A DNA stretch of 64,000 nucleotides from CALJFL01 sp036961205 (GCA_036961205.1 JBALVI010000001.1:620001-684000); one strand, 5' to 3'. Positions 17,339 through 26,087 are shown, numbered from the stretch's first letter. Numbers and translations: made by a program. The notes: a model not told the origin generated them from the sequence alone.

Positions 17339-17791
17339 ATGGAAACTGAAGATAGTCGACACTGTGTACTACTACCTTGCTCCAGTACTGAGCATTGGGC
17401 AGTGCCGCAGAATTGTCTCGCAGAAATAGTCACCCTCAGCGGCGCAGAGGACGAGAGCCCTCCTGCGCAAATTGAATGGCGAGGTCAGACGGTTCCGGTG
17501 CTTGATCTGGGTGAGTCAGACGAAGCATCGTGGCGCGAATCTCAGGGTCGCACCGGCCTGATCGCAATATTTTTGGGTTTGGAAGGAGAGGGGCTGGATT
17601 ATTGGGGCCTGGCCTTGCGTGGGTCGGGTCTTGGTACTGCAAATTTGTTGGAAAGTGAAATAGAGGACTTTGATGTCGTTGACAGCGAATTGCACAGTGC
17701 AGCGTTCAAGATCGAAGACAAGGTATATCAAGTGCCAGACCTATTTGCGCTACAACGTAAGATGACTCAAACTTGCGTAGAGATGGCTTAG
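17339..17791 (+). CDS. chpC: ChpC-like CheW-domain protein
   Basis: A 150-aa CheW-related protein starting 12 bp after the kinase. It shows the short beta-strand pattern of CheW (CVLLPCSSTEHWAVPQNCLAEIV, then IEWRGQTVPVLDLGE, then a GLIAIFLGLEGEGLDYWGLALRG segment). In Pseudomonas the Chp cluster also ends with a second CheW-like protein, ChpC, and position supports that name. It could couple additional receptors to the same kinase. Assignment rests on pattern and context, not on a full alignment. Confidence 0.7.
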   Translation: METEDSRHCVLLPCSSTEHWAVPQNCLAEIVTLSGAEDESPPAQIEWRGQTVPVLDLGESDEASWRESQGRTGLIAIFLGLEGEGLDYWGLALRGSGLGTANLLESEIEDFDVVDSELHSAAFKIEDKVYQVPDLFALQRKMTQTCVEMA

Positions 17792-17830
17792 CCGTCGCTT
17801 GAGATGAAAACTATGAAAGGGGTAGCTAGC

Positions 17831-18232
17831 GTGGGTCAACTACAGCTCGACCAAGTGGTCCGCGAAATTGAAACTGCATTTGGTGAAGAAACACCGTTTA
17901 CAGATCGCCGACTCACTGAGCAGGAAACGACGGTATTATCGGAAGTTTTTGGCGATGAGGGCTATCAGCGCTATATCCAGGATCAGGTGAACCGCCAGAT
18001 CATCCGCGATTATTTAACCAACGCGGTACTGTTGGGTTGTATTACGGATGACAGATTTGCAGTGCTGTCACAGCAGGCAGCTACCGCCCAAGGCCGTGCA
18101 TCACTCTCTATTCACATGTTGATGCACTCTATAGAGGAAGCTAATGATATTCCTCTGAATGCCGGTGCAGGGCTTAAACAGATCCGCAGAGCCCCCGGTT
18201 CTCCCCCGCAACTGGAACTTATTCCTAACTAG
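17831..18232 (+). CDS. Unrecognised 133-aa protein ending the chemosensory run
   Basis: I do not recognise this family. It appears soluble and helical, with a repetitive Gln/Glu-rich middle (DQVNRQIIRDYLTNAVLLG) and a Pro-rich basic tail. I chose GTG 17831, preceded by AAGGGG at eight bases; the same frame also has ATG at 17804 and 17813, so up to nine more residues are possible. It follows the chpC-like gene by about 40 bp on the same strand and is probably co-transcribed. No terminator is seen between them. Confidence 0.65.
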   Translation: MGQLQLDQVVREIETAFGEETPFTDRRLTEQETTVLSEVFGDEGYQRYIQDQVNRQIIRDYLTNAVLLGCITDDRFAVLSQQAATAQGRASLSIHMLMHSIEEANDIPLNAGAGLKQIRRAPGSPPQLELIPN

Positions 18233-18455
18233 CCCCCGCCGGGCAGCGTTAAAAATTTGGCCTCAATTTGGCCCAAAAATGCAAGATTCTCCCTTCGTAG
18301 TTAAAAATTTGGCAAAAAAAGGGACAAGAAACTCAAGTCTCTGAAAATCCCCTTCCCGATCCATTGTTAGTTCACTGGCCTCTGCCTATAAATGATTCAT
18401 GGCTCGCAACAAAGCGCCACGAAACCATAAAAAGTTCTGACAAGGGGTTTTAACC
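18233..18455. repeat. Intergenic spacer with a 14-bp direct repeat and a sigma-70 promoter
   Basis: GTTAAAAATTTGGC occurs at 18248-18261 and again at 18300-18313, 52 bp apart, with a partial third copy (CAATTTGGCC) between them. Such spaced AT-rich direct repeats could be regulator sites. Downstream, TTGTTA (18364-18369) and TATAAA (18387-18392) are separated by exactly 17 bp and point at the following gene. Confidence 0.45.
18364..18392 (+). promoter_or_regulatory. Sigma-70-type promoter for the 114-aa gene
   Basis: The -35 TTGTTA and -10 TATAAA are spaced by 17 bp. Transcription would start near 18399, leaving a leader of about 57 nt before the ATG at 18456 with its AAGGGG ribosome site. 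Confidence 0.5.
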
Positions 18456-18800
18456 ATGCTGACAATGACACCGACTGCAAATCTTGAGCACAGCCAATTG
18501 GACGGTATTGAAGTATTTGCCGTAATTGAGGGCCGGAAGGTATTTTTACCGGATGACGCCAAATATGTGATGCAGGACCGCCGTGGAATCTGGTTCTACG
18601 CTGCGCGTAAGCCGCGTCCCACGGAAGGCGACTGGACTCCCAACAAGACCAGCATCGCCTGTTTGACCGACAAAGGTACGGTGCGTGCAATGCAGACAGA
18701 AACTAACATGCCATGGCTGGATACTTGTCAGCGCACAGTCAGAGTGGTTGCCAGAAATAGCGGACGCCTCCCTAGCGAAGACGAAATAGTTCGTCAGTAG
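18456..18800 (+). CDS. Unrecognised 114-aa protein
   Basis: Small soluble protein of unknown family with its own promoter and SD (AAGGGG, nine bases before ATG). It is beta-looking at the N-terminus (GIEVFAVIEGRKVFLPDDAKYVM) and contains a WFYAARKPRPTEGDW stretch; one Cys pair (SIACL, DTCQR) is present. It stands alone on the plus strand, facing the converging unknown gene at 18815. Nothing in the sequence links it firmly to chemosensing except position. Confidence 0.6.
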   Translation: MLTMTPTANLEHSQLDGIEVFAVIEGRKVFLPDDAKYVMQDRRGIWFYAARKPRPTEGDWTPNKTSIACLTDKGTVRAMQTETNMPWLDTCQRTVRVVARNSGRLPSEDEIVRQ

Positions 18801-18814
18801 AACCGGCGGGCCCC

Positions 18815-19339
18815 TTAGTCGACCAGCGCGTGGCCCGAGTGCCGCGCGTGCTCGCACCAGGTGGCAATAGCCTCCGCATCTGCCGCCAGAATATTCACAA
18901 CATCACTCTCCAGCCGTTTGTAGGCTTCCTGCCATACCTTGATATGAACAACCATCGCGCAGCGCTGCCGCATCGGCATGGAGCGGGGCAAGTTCAGCGG
19001 ATCAAATGACTGATTCTTGAAGCCATTACTCAGTACAGCAGACACCACCTCATCCTCCTTACTGTCATGCAATTCGCCTTCAAAGCGGCGCAATGGCATT
19101 AACAGCTTTCGGCGGCTGGGGAAATCGGGGTCTGTAATTATATTGTGAACCCACACTGGCAACTGTTTTTTCAGTCGAGACTCGAACTCTTGCCGGGGTA
19201 GCATGGCGATTTGGTGACTGGTAATTTCCGGTGCAACCCGCTGCAGGGACAGTTCGTTCCTGGTGTGGTATCCGTACTCGTGAAATGACGCCATACGGGC
19301 GCCGACCAGAGCGATGTGTGTTAGATGAAGTTCAGACAT
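18815..19339 (-). CDS. Unrecognised 174-aa protein
   Basis: No family recognised. It appears soluble, without signal peptide or membrane segment, rich in Arg/Glu/His, with a basic central part (LPRSMPMRQRCAMVVHIKVWQEAYKRLE). It lies on the minus strand just downstream of the TonB-like gene (51 bp), so it is transcribed after it in the same direction only if no promoter intervenes in reverse order; in fact the TonB-like gene is upstream on the minus strand and the two may form a unit. The SD before its ATG is poor. Confidence 0.55.
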   Translation of the reverse strand: MSELHLTHIALVGARMASFHEYGYHTRNELSLQRVAPEITSHQIAMLPRQEFESRLKKQLPVWVHNIITDPDFPSRRKLLMPLRRFEGELHDSKEDEVVSAVLSNGFKNQSFDPLNLPRSMPMRQRCAMVVHIKVWQEAYKRLESDVVNILAADAEAIATWCEHARHSGHALVD

Positions 19340-19390
19340 ACTTTTTTCCGTATAGAGATAGAGAGAACGGGTAAGTTTTCATGTTTTACT

Positions 19391-20680
19391 CTACTCGGTT
19401 AGGATGAAATTTACCGGCACAGGGACAATTAGCACACCGCCGCCATCACCGTATTCGGCCACGGCGACCGGATCAATCGACTCCAGTGTACTGTCCTTGA
19501 ATGCCTTGTTGGCAGCGCGCATGGCCGCTTGGTCAAGAGTATTGTAGCCAGAGCTGCGCGCTACAACGACCTCATTCAGGGTGCCGTCTTCCTGAAGGGT
19601 TAGATCCAGTTCCAGCGAACCCTGCAGGCTTCGTCTGACCGCCGCTTTGGGATAGCGGATATTTATCGTCACCATCCGTAGAACGGTCGAGTTGAACAGG
19701 GCTAAGCGCTGGGAATATTCCATTACATCCAGAGCCGCGATGTCATTTAAGTCTCTGGCAGCGGGCTCTAACTCACCCACAGCGCTGGCCGGGGAAGCCA
19801 TGGCCAATTGCACCGGCTCAAGGGCTGTAGTTTCAGCTGTATGCTCGGTAACGGCGGCGCTAGTATCCAGTTCTGGCAGCGTTACCACGGGTTCGGGCTG
19901 TGGTAGATCAGCAGCTGCGACTACTGCGTCGACCAGGGCTATTGTTGCGCTGGTTTGCTGCTCCGATTGCTCGACCTGGGCTACTAATTTCGGTTTCTCG
20001 TCGTCGACTATTGCAACAGATGGTTCTTCAACAGCGACGGGTTCGGGCTCCTCTGGCTGTCCCCAGGTGCTGACTACGGCGAGTCTCTCCTGACTCGCAG
20101 TATGTGCGTCGTAGGCTTCTAGCAGAGTAGGGCTTACCTGGTCTTCCAATATGCTGGCGCGAAATGCGGTGGAGGGTCCCCTCTCGTCGACCCAGCCCCT
20201 CAATAGGTAATCGAAAACGTAACCGTCATCAATGCGAGCCAGTTCGTAGCCATTCAGGGAGGCGGTGGTTTGGTCGTCGGCAGTCAATAAGAATTCCAGA
20301 GAATCGCCTGCGTACAAGCTGCCTTGTACCGAGGACATAATCATGTCCGCAAAATCAGCGGTTTCTGCGCTTGGCGACTCGCCGGAGGCGAGTTCACCCT
20401 GTAGCAATATGTTTCCCAGCAAACTGCGGATACTGGTACGTCGGGCAACCACCCGATATTCCATTACCTTTGGGCCGGATGCTTGTACTAGATCGCTTGG
20501 TTTGGGCACCATCTTGTCAACGTGGATTGCGCCCAGATAGATTTCACGCCCAGTTTCCTGGTGGACAGCTAGCCCTATCATGCGAAAGTCTGGTCCAATA
20601 GCATGCAGTGCCGTGGGCATGCTTATCAGGGTGCCCAAAACTCCGGCGGCCAGTAATTTGCGAATGTTGATACGCGTCAT
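19391..20680 (-). CDS. Secreted TonB-C-terminal-domain protein
   Basis: The C-terminal ~90 residues match the TonB C-terminal fold: INIRYPKAAVRRSLQGSLELDL followed by VVVARSSGYNTLDQAAMRAANKAF. The N-terminus is a cleavable-looking signal peptide (MTRINIRKLLAAGVLGTLIS, ending ALHA before IGPDF) rather than TonB's membrane anchor. The middle contains a Glu/Val/Ala/Pro-rich acidic stretch, as in TonB linkers. I chose ATG 20680; a 60-residue upstream extension in frame lacks signal character. It may be a periplasmic TonB-like protein acting without an anchor, or a wall/envelope protein using the fold. 429 aa. Confidence 0.7.
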   Translation of the reverse strand: MTRINIRKLLAAGVLGTLISMPTALHAIGPDFRMIGLAVHQETGREIYLGAIHVDKMVPKPSDLVQASGPKVMEYRVVARRTSIRSLLGNILLQGELASGESPSAETADFADMIMSSVQGSLYAGDSLEFLLTADDQTTASLNGYELARIDDGYVFDYLLRGWVDERGPSTAFRASILEDQVSPTLLEAYDAHTASQERLAVVSTWGQPEEPEPVAVEEPSVAIVDDEKPKLVAQVEQSEQQTSATIALVDAVVAAADLPQPEPVVTLPELDTSAAVTEHTAETTALEPVQLAMASPASAVGELEPAARDLNDIAALDVMEYSQRLALFNSTVLRMVTINIRYPKAAVRRSLQGSLELDLTLQEDGTLNEVVVARSSGYNTLDQAAMRAANKAFKDSTLESIDPVAVAEYGDGGGVLIVPVPVNFILTE

Positions 20681-20756
20681 AATCGTCACACTTGCGGTGG
20701 TTTTTGTCAGGGCTTTAGCTTTGCAAACAGGGGGGTGGGGAGACAACAAAAAACCG

Positions 20757-20784
20757 GAGAAAAGCCCAGTTTCTGGGCTTTTTT
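20757..20784. terminator. Intrinsic terminator downstream of rmuC
   Basis: AAAGCCCAG (20761-20769) pairs with CTGGGCTTT (20773-20781) around a three-base loop, with a T6 run on the plus side and a T4 run on the minus side. It lies 50 bp past the rmuC stop on the minus strand and separates rmuC from the TonB-like gene. It can work in both directions. Confidence 0.75.
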
Positions 20785-20834
20785 GTGCTGTTTTCGTCGA
20801 TAAAACCAGCGTGCTGGCTAGAAATGATGTGTGG

Positions 20835-22358
20835 TCAGGTCTTTTTCGAGGGTTCTTCAAGGGCCTGAGCCGGCGGTTCCTTGTCCTTGTCTATTACCAG
20901 CGTTAGACGGTCACTTTCCAGATCAAGGTGAACGGGCTCTATGTTGGGTAAGTCTTTGTTGGCCTTTGCCGAAAGTCGTTGAAATCGTTCAACTTTTCCA
21001 TGTAAACCTTGCTTGCCCACGAGTCCTGTTACGGTGTTATTGTAGTGGTTGCTCGCTGCTTTGAGGGCATCTCCAAGTCGTTGCAGGCGCTCGGTGACGG
21101 TACAGACCTGATTGTAGATGTCCCCCGCTTTGGTGCTGATTTCGCGGGCTTCATTATTGCTGCGCTCGACCATCCAGAGATTGGCGACGGTTCGCAGTAT
21201 AGGCATTAGCGTGGTGTGGGAAACCATAATCACACCCTTGTTGTAGCCGTAGTTGAATAACTCGCGGTTATGCTTCATAGCCTCGATATAAGCGGGCTCG
21301 ATCGGCATGAACATAAGAACGAAGTCCGGGCTGCCCAGGTTAGGCAGGTTGGAGTAGTCTTTGCCCGAGAGGTCGTCAATGTGATTTCTGACCGCCTGGG
21401 CGTGGGCATTAAGCGCTTCAGTCCGTGCTGCGTCAGTCTCTGCGCCAATCGCTCGGTCGTAGTCAACCAGTGACACCTTGCTATCAACAACCAGATTCTT
21501 ACCATCGGGCAGCTTGATCACAAAGTCGGGAAGCTTCCGCTTGCCCTCCTCGTCCTTGAAGGCAGCTTGTGCCTCGTAGTGATCGCCGCTCTGGAGGCCG
21601 GCTAGCTCCAGGGTGCGCTCGAGTTGTGCTTCTCCCCAGTTGCCGGTGGTTTTCTTGTCGCCTTTCAGGGCTGAAGTCAGGTTGGAGGCCTGATCATTCA
21701 TTTGCAGGCCGACCTCTAAAACTTTCTTGATCTCGGACTCCAGGCTGGTATTGCCCTTGAGAGATTCTGAGTGAACCTCATTGATTCGGCTCTGGAAGCC
21801 GGCAATCTGCTCTCGAAAAGGCTTGAGCATGGACTCTAGTGATTCCTTACTCGTGCTGGTAAAGCTTTTGCCCTTGTCTTCGAATATTTTGTTGGCCAGA
21901 TTTTCAAACTCGCGCTTCAGGCTGTCGCGGTTTTCGTTGAGCAAGCGCACCTGCTCTTCATGTTGGCGGCCGCGCTCGGTGAGTTGTGTGTCCAATTCCG
22001 TATGCTGAGCTAACAGTGTTTCATGGCGCCGGGAAAGGCCCTGCATTTCATCTTGCAGCCGCTGGAAGGTCTGCTTTTGGTCCTCAGCCGCGCTGGTCTT
22101 CCCTGTTATCTCGGTCTCCAGCCGCCCAATTCTAATCTCCCCCGCCTGGCTGGTTTTACGCAGTGCATCGCGCTCCTGGACCAGTGACTCCCGGGCCACA
22201 ATGAACTCCTCAAGCTGCGATTGCGCGCTATGTAGAGCCTGCTGTAACTGCCCGGTACGGCGCAAGCGAAATACGGCGCCCAGCAATATCCCAATCGCAG
22301 TGCCTGCCAGGGAGGCAATACCCAACTGGATCAGTAGCTGTATTTCGGTTTCGTTCAT
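20835..22358 (-). CDS. rmuC: DNA recombination protein RmuC
   Basis: RmuC family, nuclease-fold protein that limits recombination between short inverted repeats in E. coli. The N-terminus has one membrane segment (IASLAGTAIGILLGAVF), followed by a long coiled coil (about 30-190) and the RmuC domain with the diagnostic NLVVDSKVSLVDYDRA, DFVLMFMPIEPAYIEAM and GVIMVSHTTLMPILRTVANLW blocks. 507 aa is normal. It ends before a hairpin terminator. The gene interrupts the otherwise Pseudomonas-like gyrB-gmhB order. Confidence 0.95.
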   Translation of the reverse strand: MNETEIQLLIQLGIASLAGTAIGILLGAVFRLRRTGQLQQALHSAQSQLEEFIVARESLVQERDALRKTSQAGEIRIGRLETEITGKTSAAEDQKQTFQRLQDEMQGLSRRHETLLAQHTELDTQLTERGRQHEEQVRLLNENRDSLKREFENLANKIFEDKGKSFTSTSKESLESMLKPFREQIAGFQSRINEVHSESLKGNTSLESEIKKVLEVGLQMNDQASNLTSALKGDKKTTGNWGEAQLERTLELAGLQSGDHYEAQAAFKDEEGKRKLPDFVIKLPDGKNLVVDSKVSLVDYDRAIGAETDAARTEALNAHAQAVRNHIDDLSGKDYSNLPNLGSPDFVLMFMPIEPAYIEAMKHNRELFNYGYNKGVIMVSHTTLMPILRTVANLWMVERSNNEAREISTKAGDIYNQVCTVTERLQRLGDALKAASNHYNNTVTGLVGKQGLHGKVERFQRLSAKANKDLPNIEPVHLDLESDRLTLVIDKDKEPPAQALEEPSKKT

Positions 22359-22450
22359 GGTCTCCCCATTTTGGGCCAGTTTAATGCAAATGGCGCAATC
22401 AGAGAGGATTTCTTTAGAGGCAGTGTCGTCGAATCAGGCAGGTGAAGCAG

Positions 22451-23020
22451 TCAGTGCTGTTGCTCGAGAATGTATTGGGTCGCCTCGGCAAGGTCAGCAA
22501 ATACTGGAATGTTCTTTGGCATATCAAGCGCTACGTCTGCACCTTGAATCTTGGCCAGGGTCTGTATGCCCTTGCCGGTTTTGACCAGCACCGGCCGGCA
22601 GCCGGCGGACTCGCCTGCCTGCAAATCCTTGAGGCTGTCGCCAATGAAAAATGCGCCGCGTACGTTGACGCAAAGCTCGGATTCAATGGCCCGCAACAAA
22701 CCCGTCGCCGGCTTGCGACACTGGCAGTGATCTTGGGGTGTGTGTGGACAATAGAAAATACCGGACACAGCGCCGCCCTGCTCCGCTACCAACTCGTTTA
22801 ATTTCGCGTGGATGCTCTCCAGGGCTTCGAGTTCGAAATAACCGCGCCCCAGGCCGCTTTGGTTGGTGGCGATGGCGACGGTGTAGCCGGCCTGCGACAG
22901 CGCCGAGATAGCTTCTATACTGCCGGCAATTGGTCGCCAGTCCGCGAGCGAGCGAATGTAGTTATCGGAGTCTTCATTGATGACTCCATCGCGGTCGAGA
23001 ATGACAACGCGCGCAGTCAA
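22451..23020 (-). CDS. gmhB: D-glycero-beta-D-manno-heptose-1,7-bisphosphate 7-phosphatase
   Basis: HAD-superfamily phosphatase in ADP-heptose synthesis for the LPS inner core. The catalytic motif LDRDGVIN is at residues 8-15, motif II ATNQSGLGRGY near 52, the GmhB zinc-site loop CPHTPQDHCQCRKP near 92-105, and FFIGDSLKDLQAG near 129. 189 aa is typical. Its ATG directly abuts the glyS stop (23020/23021), so it is the last gene of glyQ-glyS-gmhB, an order known from Pseudomonas. Confidence 0.94.
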   Translation of the reverse strand: MTARVVILDRDGVINEDSDNYIRSLADWRPIAGSIEAISALSQAGYTVAIATNQSGLGRGYFELEALESIHAKLNELVAEQGGAVSGIFYCPHTPQDHCQCRKPATGLLRAIESELCVNVRGAFFIGDSLKDLQAGESAGCRPVLVKTGKGIQTLAKIQGADVALDMPKNIPVFADLAEATQYILEQQH

Positions 23021-25099
23021 TTACTTGCTTACCACCAGTTGGGAAATGTCGGCGACCTGGAGGAATAGTTGCCGTAAAGCGTACAGCAGGTTGAGCCTGT
23101 TAGCGCGCAGCGCTGGATCTTCTGCGTTGACCATTACCCCGTCGAAAAACGCGTCTACCGGGTCCCGTAATATTGCCAGACTGGCTAAAGCCTGCTGGTA
23201 TTCACCCTGTGAAAAGTGCGTGCCTGAAACCTCGGCGGCGGATTCAAGCGCAGCGAAAAGCCCTTTTTCTTCTGCCTCTTGGAGTAAGTTGGCGCTCACT
23301 TCACCGAACTGATGGTCGGCATCCAGCTTGCCGAGAATATTACTTACCCGTTTATTTGCGGCGGCCAGGGCAGCGGCTTCGTCCAGCTTGGCAAAGGCGT
23401 CGACAGCGAGCACTCTTCGTTGAATATCCAGGGGATGACTCAGCCCCAGGGCACTCACTGACTTGAAAATTTCGGCTGGGATGTTGCTCTCTTCATAGCG
23501 TGCGCGAAACCGCTCTATCATGTAGTCCAGCACTTGCGCGCCGGTGTCCGCGGCGAGCACACCGGGGTCGTATTGTTCGCTTGCCAGCGCCAGGCATTCG
23601 GCTAAATCGAGGTCCAATTCGTTCTCTACCAGGATGCGGAGAATGGCCAGTGATGCCCTGCGCAGCGCGAAAGGATCCTTCGAGCCGGTCGGTGGTTGGC
23701 CTATACCGAATATCCCCACCAGCGTATCCAAACGATCTGCCAGAGCGAGGCAGGTAGCCGTTGCAGATTGCGGCAGTTGATCACCCGAAAACTTGGGCCA
23801 GTAATGCTGTGCAATGGCTGCAGCGACCTCGGCCGGCTCACCATCATTGAGCGCGTAATAGGATCCGGCGACTCCCTGCATATCCGAAAATTCCTGCACC
23901 ATATCGCTGATTAGGTCGGTCTTCGATAAGAGTGCGGCCCGCCCGGCCAGCTCTGGATCAGCACCGATTAGCTTAGCTATGGCCTGTGCCAGCGCCTGAA
24001 CGCGGCGAGTTTTCTCCAGCAACGTACCCAGCTTCTGCTGAAATACAACCGCCCCCAATGAGTCCACCCGATCAGCGAGCCTGGTTTGCTTGTCGGTCTC
24101 ATAAAAGAAGGCGGCATCACTGAGTCTTGGGCGAATGACTCTTTCATTGCCTTCAATCACCAGCGCCGAGTTTTCGCTCTCGATATTCGACAGGGTAATG
24201 AAGTTGGGCAGTAGGCTGCCTTGGGAATCGACCAGATGAAAATACTTCTGATGCTCCTTCATCGAGGAGATCAGCGCCTCTGCAGGAACGTCCAGAAATT
24301 GTCGATCAAAGCTGCCGGTTAATGCTACCGGCCACTCGACCAGGCCGGTGACTTCATCCAGCAAATTCTCGTCGATGACGGCGGTTGCCTTAAGTGCGCT
24401 GGCTTCGGTTTCTACCTGCTCGCGGATCATCTGCCGGCGTTGATCATAGGAAGCGACTACTTTTGCGGCTGCCAGGCTGCTCACATAATCCTCTGGTCTA
24501 GTCAGGACAATATCGCCGTCACTGTGAAAGCGATGTCCGCGAGTGGTATTGCCACTGGTGAGGCCCAGGACTACACCATGGTCAGCGTCGGCGCCTATCA
24601 TGGCGACTAGCCAGTGAACGGGCCTTACAAATTCAATGCGGCTGGCGCCCCAGCGCATGCGTTTGGCTATCGGTAGCTGTTGCACGCTTTCGTTGATGAT
24701 TGCATTGAAGCAGCTTTTCAGTGTTTGGCCCTGCTCGCATTTCCTCAGACCCAATCGTGGCCCTTTGTTGGTGTCGATGCTGATCAGTTGCTCGGGTGTA
24801 ATACCCTGCTTGCGGGCGAAGCCGGTAGCCGCGGGGGTCCACTCGCCGCTTTCGTCGCGCGCGCGATCCGCCGGTGGACCCAGAATCTCCAGATCCTTGT
24901 CTGGTGCCTGTAGAGCGACTTTGTCTATCAATACCGCCAGCCTGCGAGGTGAGGCAAACCATTGCACGGACCCGTGTGGCAGCTCGCGGGCTTTAAGTCC
25001 GTTCACAATACCGTCGCGAAAGGCCAGGCCCAGCGCCTTTAGCGATTTTGGAGGCAATTCCTCGGTGCCAAGCTCAACGAGTAGTGTTTCAAAGTTCAT
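23021..25099 (-). CDS. glyS: Glycyl-tRNA synthetase beta subunit
   Basis: Beta chain of the bacterial alpha2beta2 glycyl-tRNA synthetase, involved in tRNA binding and aminoacylation. It starts with the typical ETLLVELGTEELPPKSL and carries MKEHQKYFHLVD near 280 and the HD-like segment DLISDMVQEFSDMQGVAG near 395. A C-terminal anticodon-binding domain follows. 692 aa is the usual length. It lies three bases after the glyQ stop. Confidence 0.97.
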   Translation of the reverse strand: MNFETLLVELGTEELPPKSLKALGLAFRDGIVNGLKARELPHGSVQWFASPRRLAVLIDKVALQAPDKDLEILGPPADRARDESGEWTPAATGFARKQGITPEQLISIDTNKGPRLGLRKCEQGQTLKSCFNAIINESVQQLPIAKRMRWGASRIEFVRPVHWLVAMIGADADHGVVLGLTSGNTTRGHRFHSDGDIVLTRPEDYVSSLAAAKVVASYDQRRQMIREQVETEASALKATAVIDENLLDEVTGLVEWPVALTGSFDRQFLDVPAEALISSMKEHQKYFHLVDSQGSLLPNFITLSNIESENSALVIEGNERVIRPRLSDAAFFYETDKQTRLADRVDSLGAVVFQQKLGTLLEKTRRVQALAQAIAKLIGADPELAGRAALLSKTDLISDMVQEFSDMQGVAGSYYALNDGEPAEVAAAIAQHYWPKFSGDQLPQSATATCLALADRLDTLVGIFGIGQPPTGSKDPFALRRASLAILRILVENELDLDLAECLALASEQYDPGVLAADTGAQVLDYMIERFRARYEESNIPAEIFKSVSALGLSHPLDIQRRVLAVDAFAKLDEAAALAAANKRVSNILGKLDADHQFGEVSANLLQEAEEKGLFAALESAAEVSGTHFSQGEYQQALASLAILRDPVDAFFDGVMVNAEDPALRANRLNLLYALRQLFLQVADISQLVVSK

Positions 25100-25102
25100 G
25101 GC

Positions 25103-26053
25103 TCAGCTGGCCTCCGCAGTAATTTTGTCGAGTGCTTCTTGCTGTAGGGCTGGCTCTGCCATTGGAAACCCGAGAGCAGCGCGGGCATCGAAATAGGCCT
25201 GGGCAACAGCGCGGGCCAGGGTGCGGACTCTGAGAATAAATCGTTGGCGCTCGGTGACGGAAATGGCGTGCCTGGCGTCTAACAGATTGAAGGTATGTGA
25301 TGCTTTCATCACCATTTCATACGCCGGTAAGGGTAGGCCTTTTTCTACCAGGCGCATTGCTTCGCCCTCGCAGTGATCAAAGGTGGAGAACAAGTGAGGG
25401 ACATCGGCCTCCTGGAAGTTATAACGCGACATTTCAACCTCGTTCTGGTGAAAAACATCGCCGTAGGTCACGTCACCTGCAGGCCCCCTGGCCCAGACCA
25501 GGTCGTAAATGCTGTCTACCCCCTGCAGATACATGGCGATTCTCTCCAGGCCATAGGTTATTTCGCCAGTCACCGGGTAGCACTCCAAGCCTCCTGCCTG
25601 CTGGAAATACGTAAACTGGGTCACCTCCATACCGTTTAGCCAGACCTCCCAGCCAAGCCCCCAGGCACCCAGGGTAGGTGATTCCCAGTTATCCTCTACA
25701 AAACGCACGTCGTGGACCAATGGATCAATGCCCAGAGTGGTGAGTGAGGCCAGGTAGAGCTCTTGGAAATCGGCCGGTGAGGGTTTCATTACCACCTGAA
25801 ACTGGTAGTAGTGCTGCAGTCGATTAGGGTTCTCGCCGTAGCGTCCATCGGTGGGCCGGCGACTGGGTTGTACGTAGGCTGCATTCCAGGTTTCCGGGCC
25901 AAGGGCTCGCAGGAAGGTAGCCGGGTGAAAGGTGCCGGCCCCAACTTCCATGTCCAGCGGCTGCAGCACAACGCACCCCCGATCCGCCCAAAACTGCTGC
26001 AGCTTTAGAATAAGCTCCTGAAAAGTAAGTACTTTTGACTGCGGATCAGACAC
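25103..26053 (-). CDS. glyQ: Glycyl-tRNA synthetase alpha subunit
   Basis: Catalytic alpha chain for glycine activation. It has the family opening TFQELILKLQQFWADRGCVVLQPLDMEVGAGTFHP (given here in part), QPSRRPTDGRYGENPNRLQ and GLGWEVWLNGMEVTQFTYFQQ. I chose GTG 26053 (MSDPQSKV…, 316 aa): a TATAAT box at 26088-26093 puts the transcript start near 26081, which leaves almost no leader for the TTG at 26077. Diverges from the lpxL-like gene. Confidence 0.95.
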   Translation of the reverse strand: MSDPQSKVLTFQELILKLQQFWADRGCVVLQPLDMEVGAGTFHPATFLRALGPETWNAAYVQPSRRPTDGRYGENPNRLQHYYQFQVVMKPSPADFQELYLASLTTLGIDPLVHDVRFVEDNWESPTLGAWGLGWEVWLNGMEVTQFTYFQQAGGLECYPVTGEITYGLERIAMYLQGVDSIYDLVWARGPAGDVTYGDVFHQNEVEMSRYNFQEADVPHLFSTFDHCEGEAMRLVEKGLPLPAYEMVMKASHTFNLLDARHAISVTERQRFILRVRTLARAVAQAYFDARAALGFPMAEPALQQEALDKITAEAS

Positions 26054-26087
26054 CGGTATACCTATAGTGGGCAACAAAAAGCCGGCT

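Noticed and set aside
24636..25196. 186-codon plus-strand frame opposite glyS/glyQ
   Set aside because: Low-complexity Ser/Arg/Ala composition typical of antisense shadows of GC-rich genes, no SD, and full overlap with two well-conserved genes.
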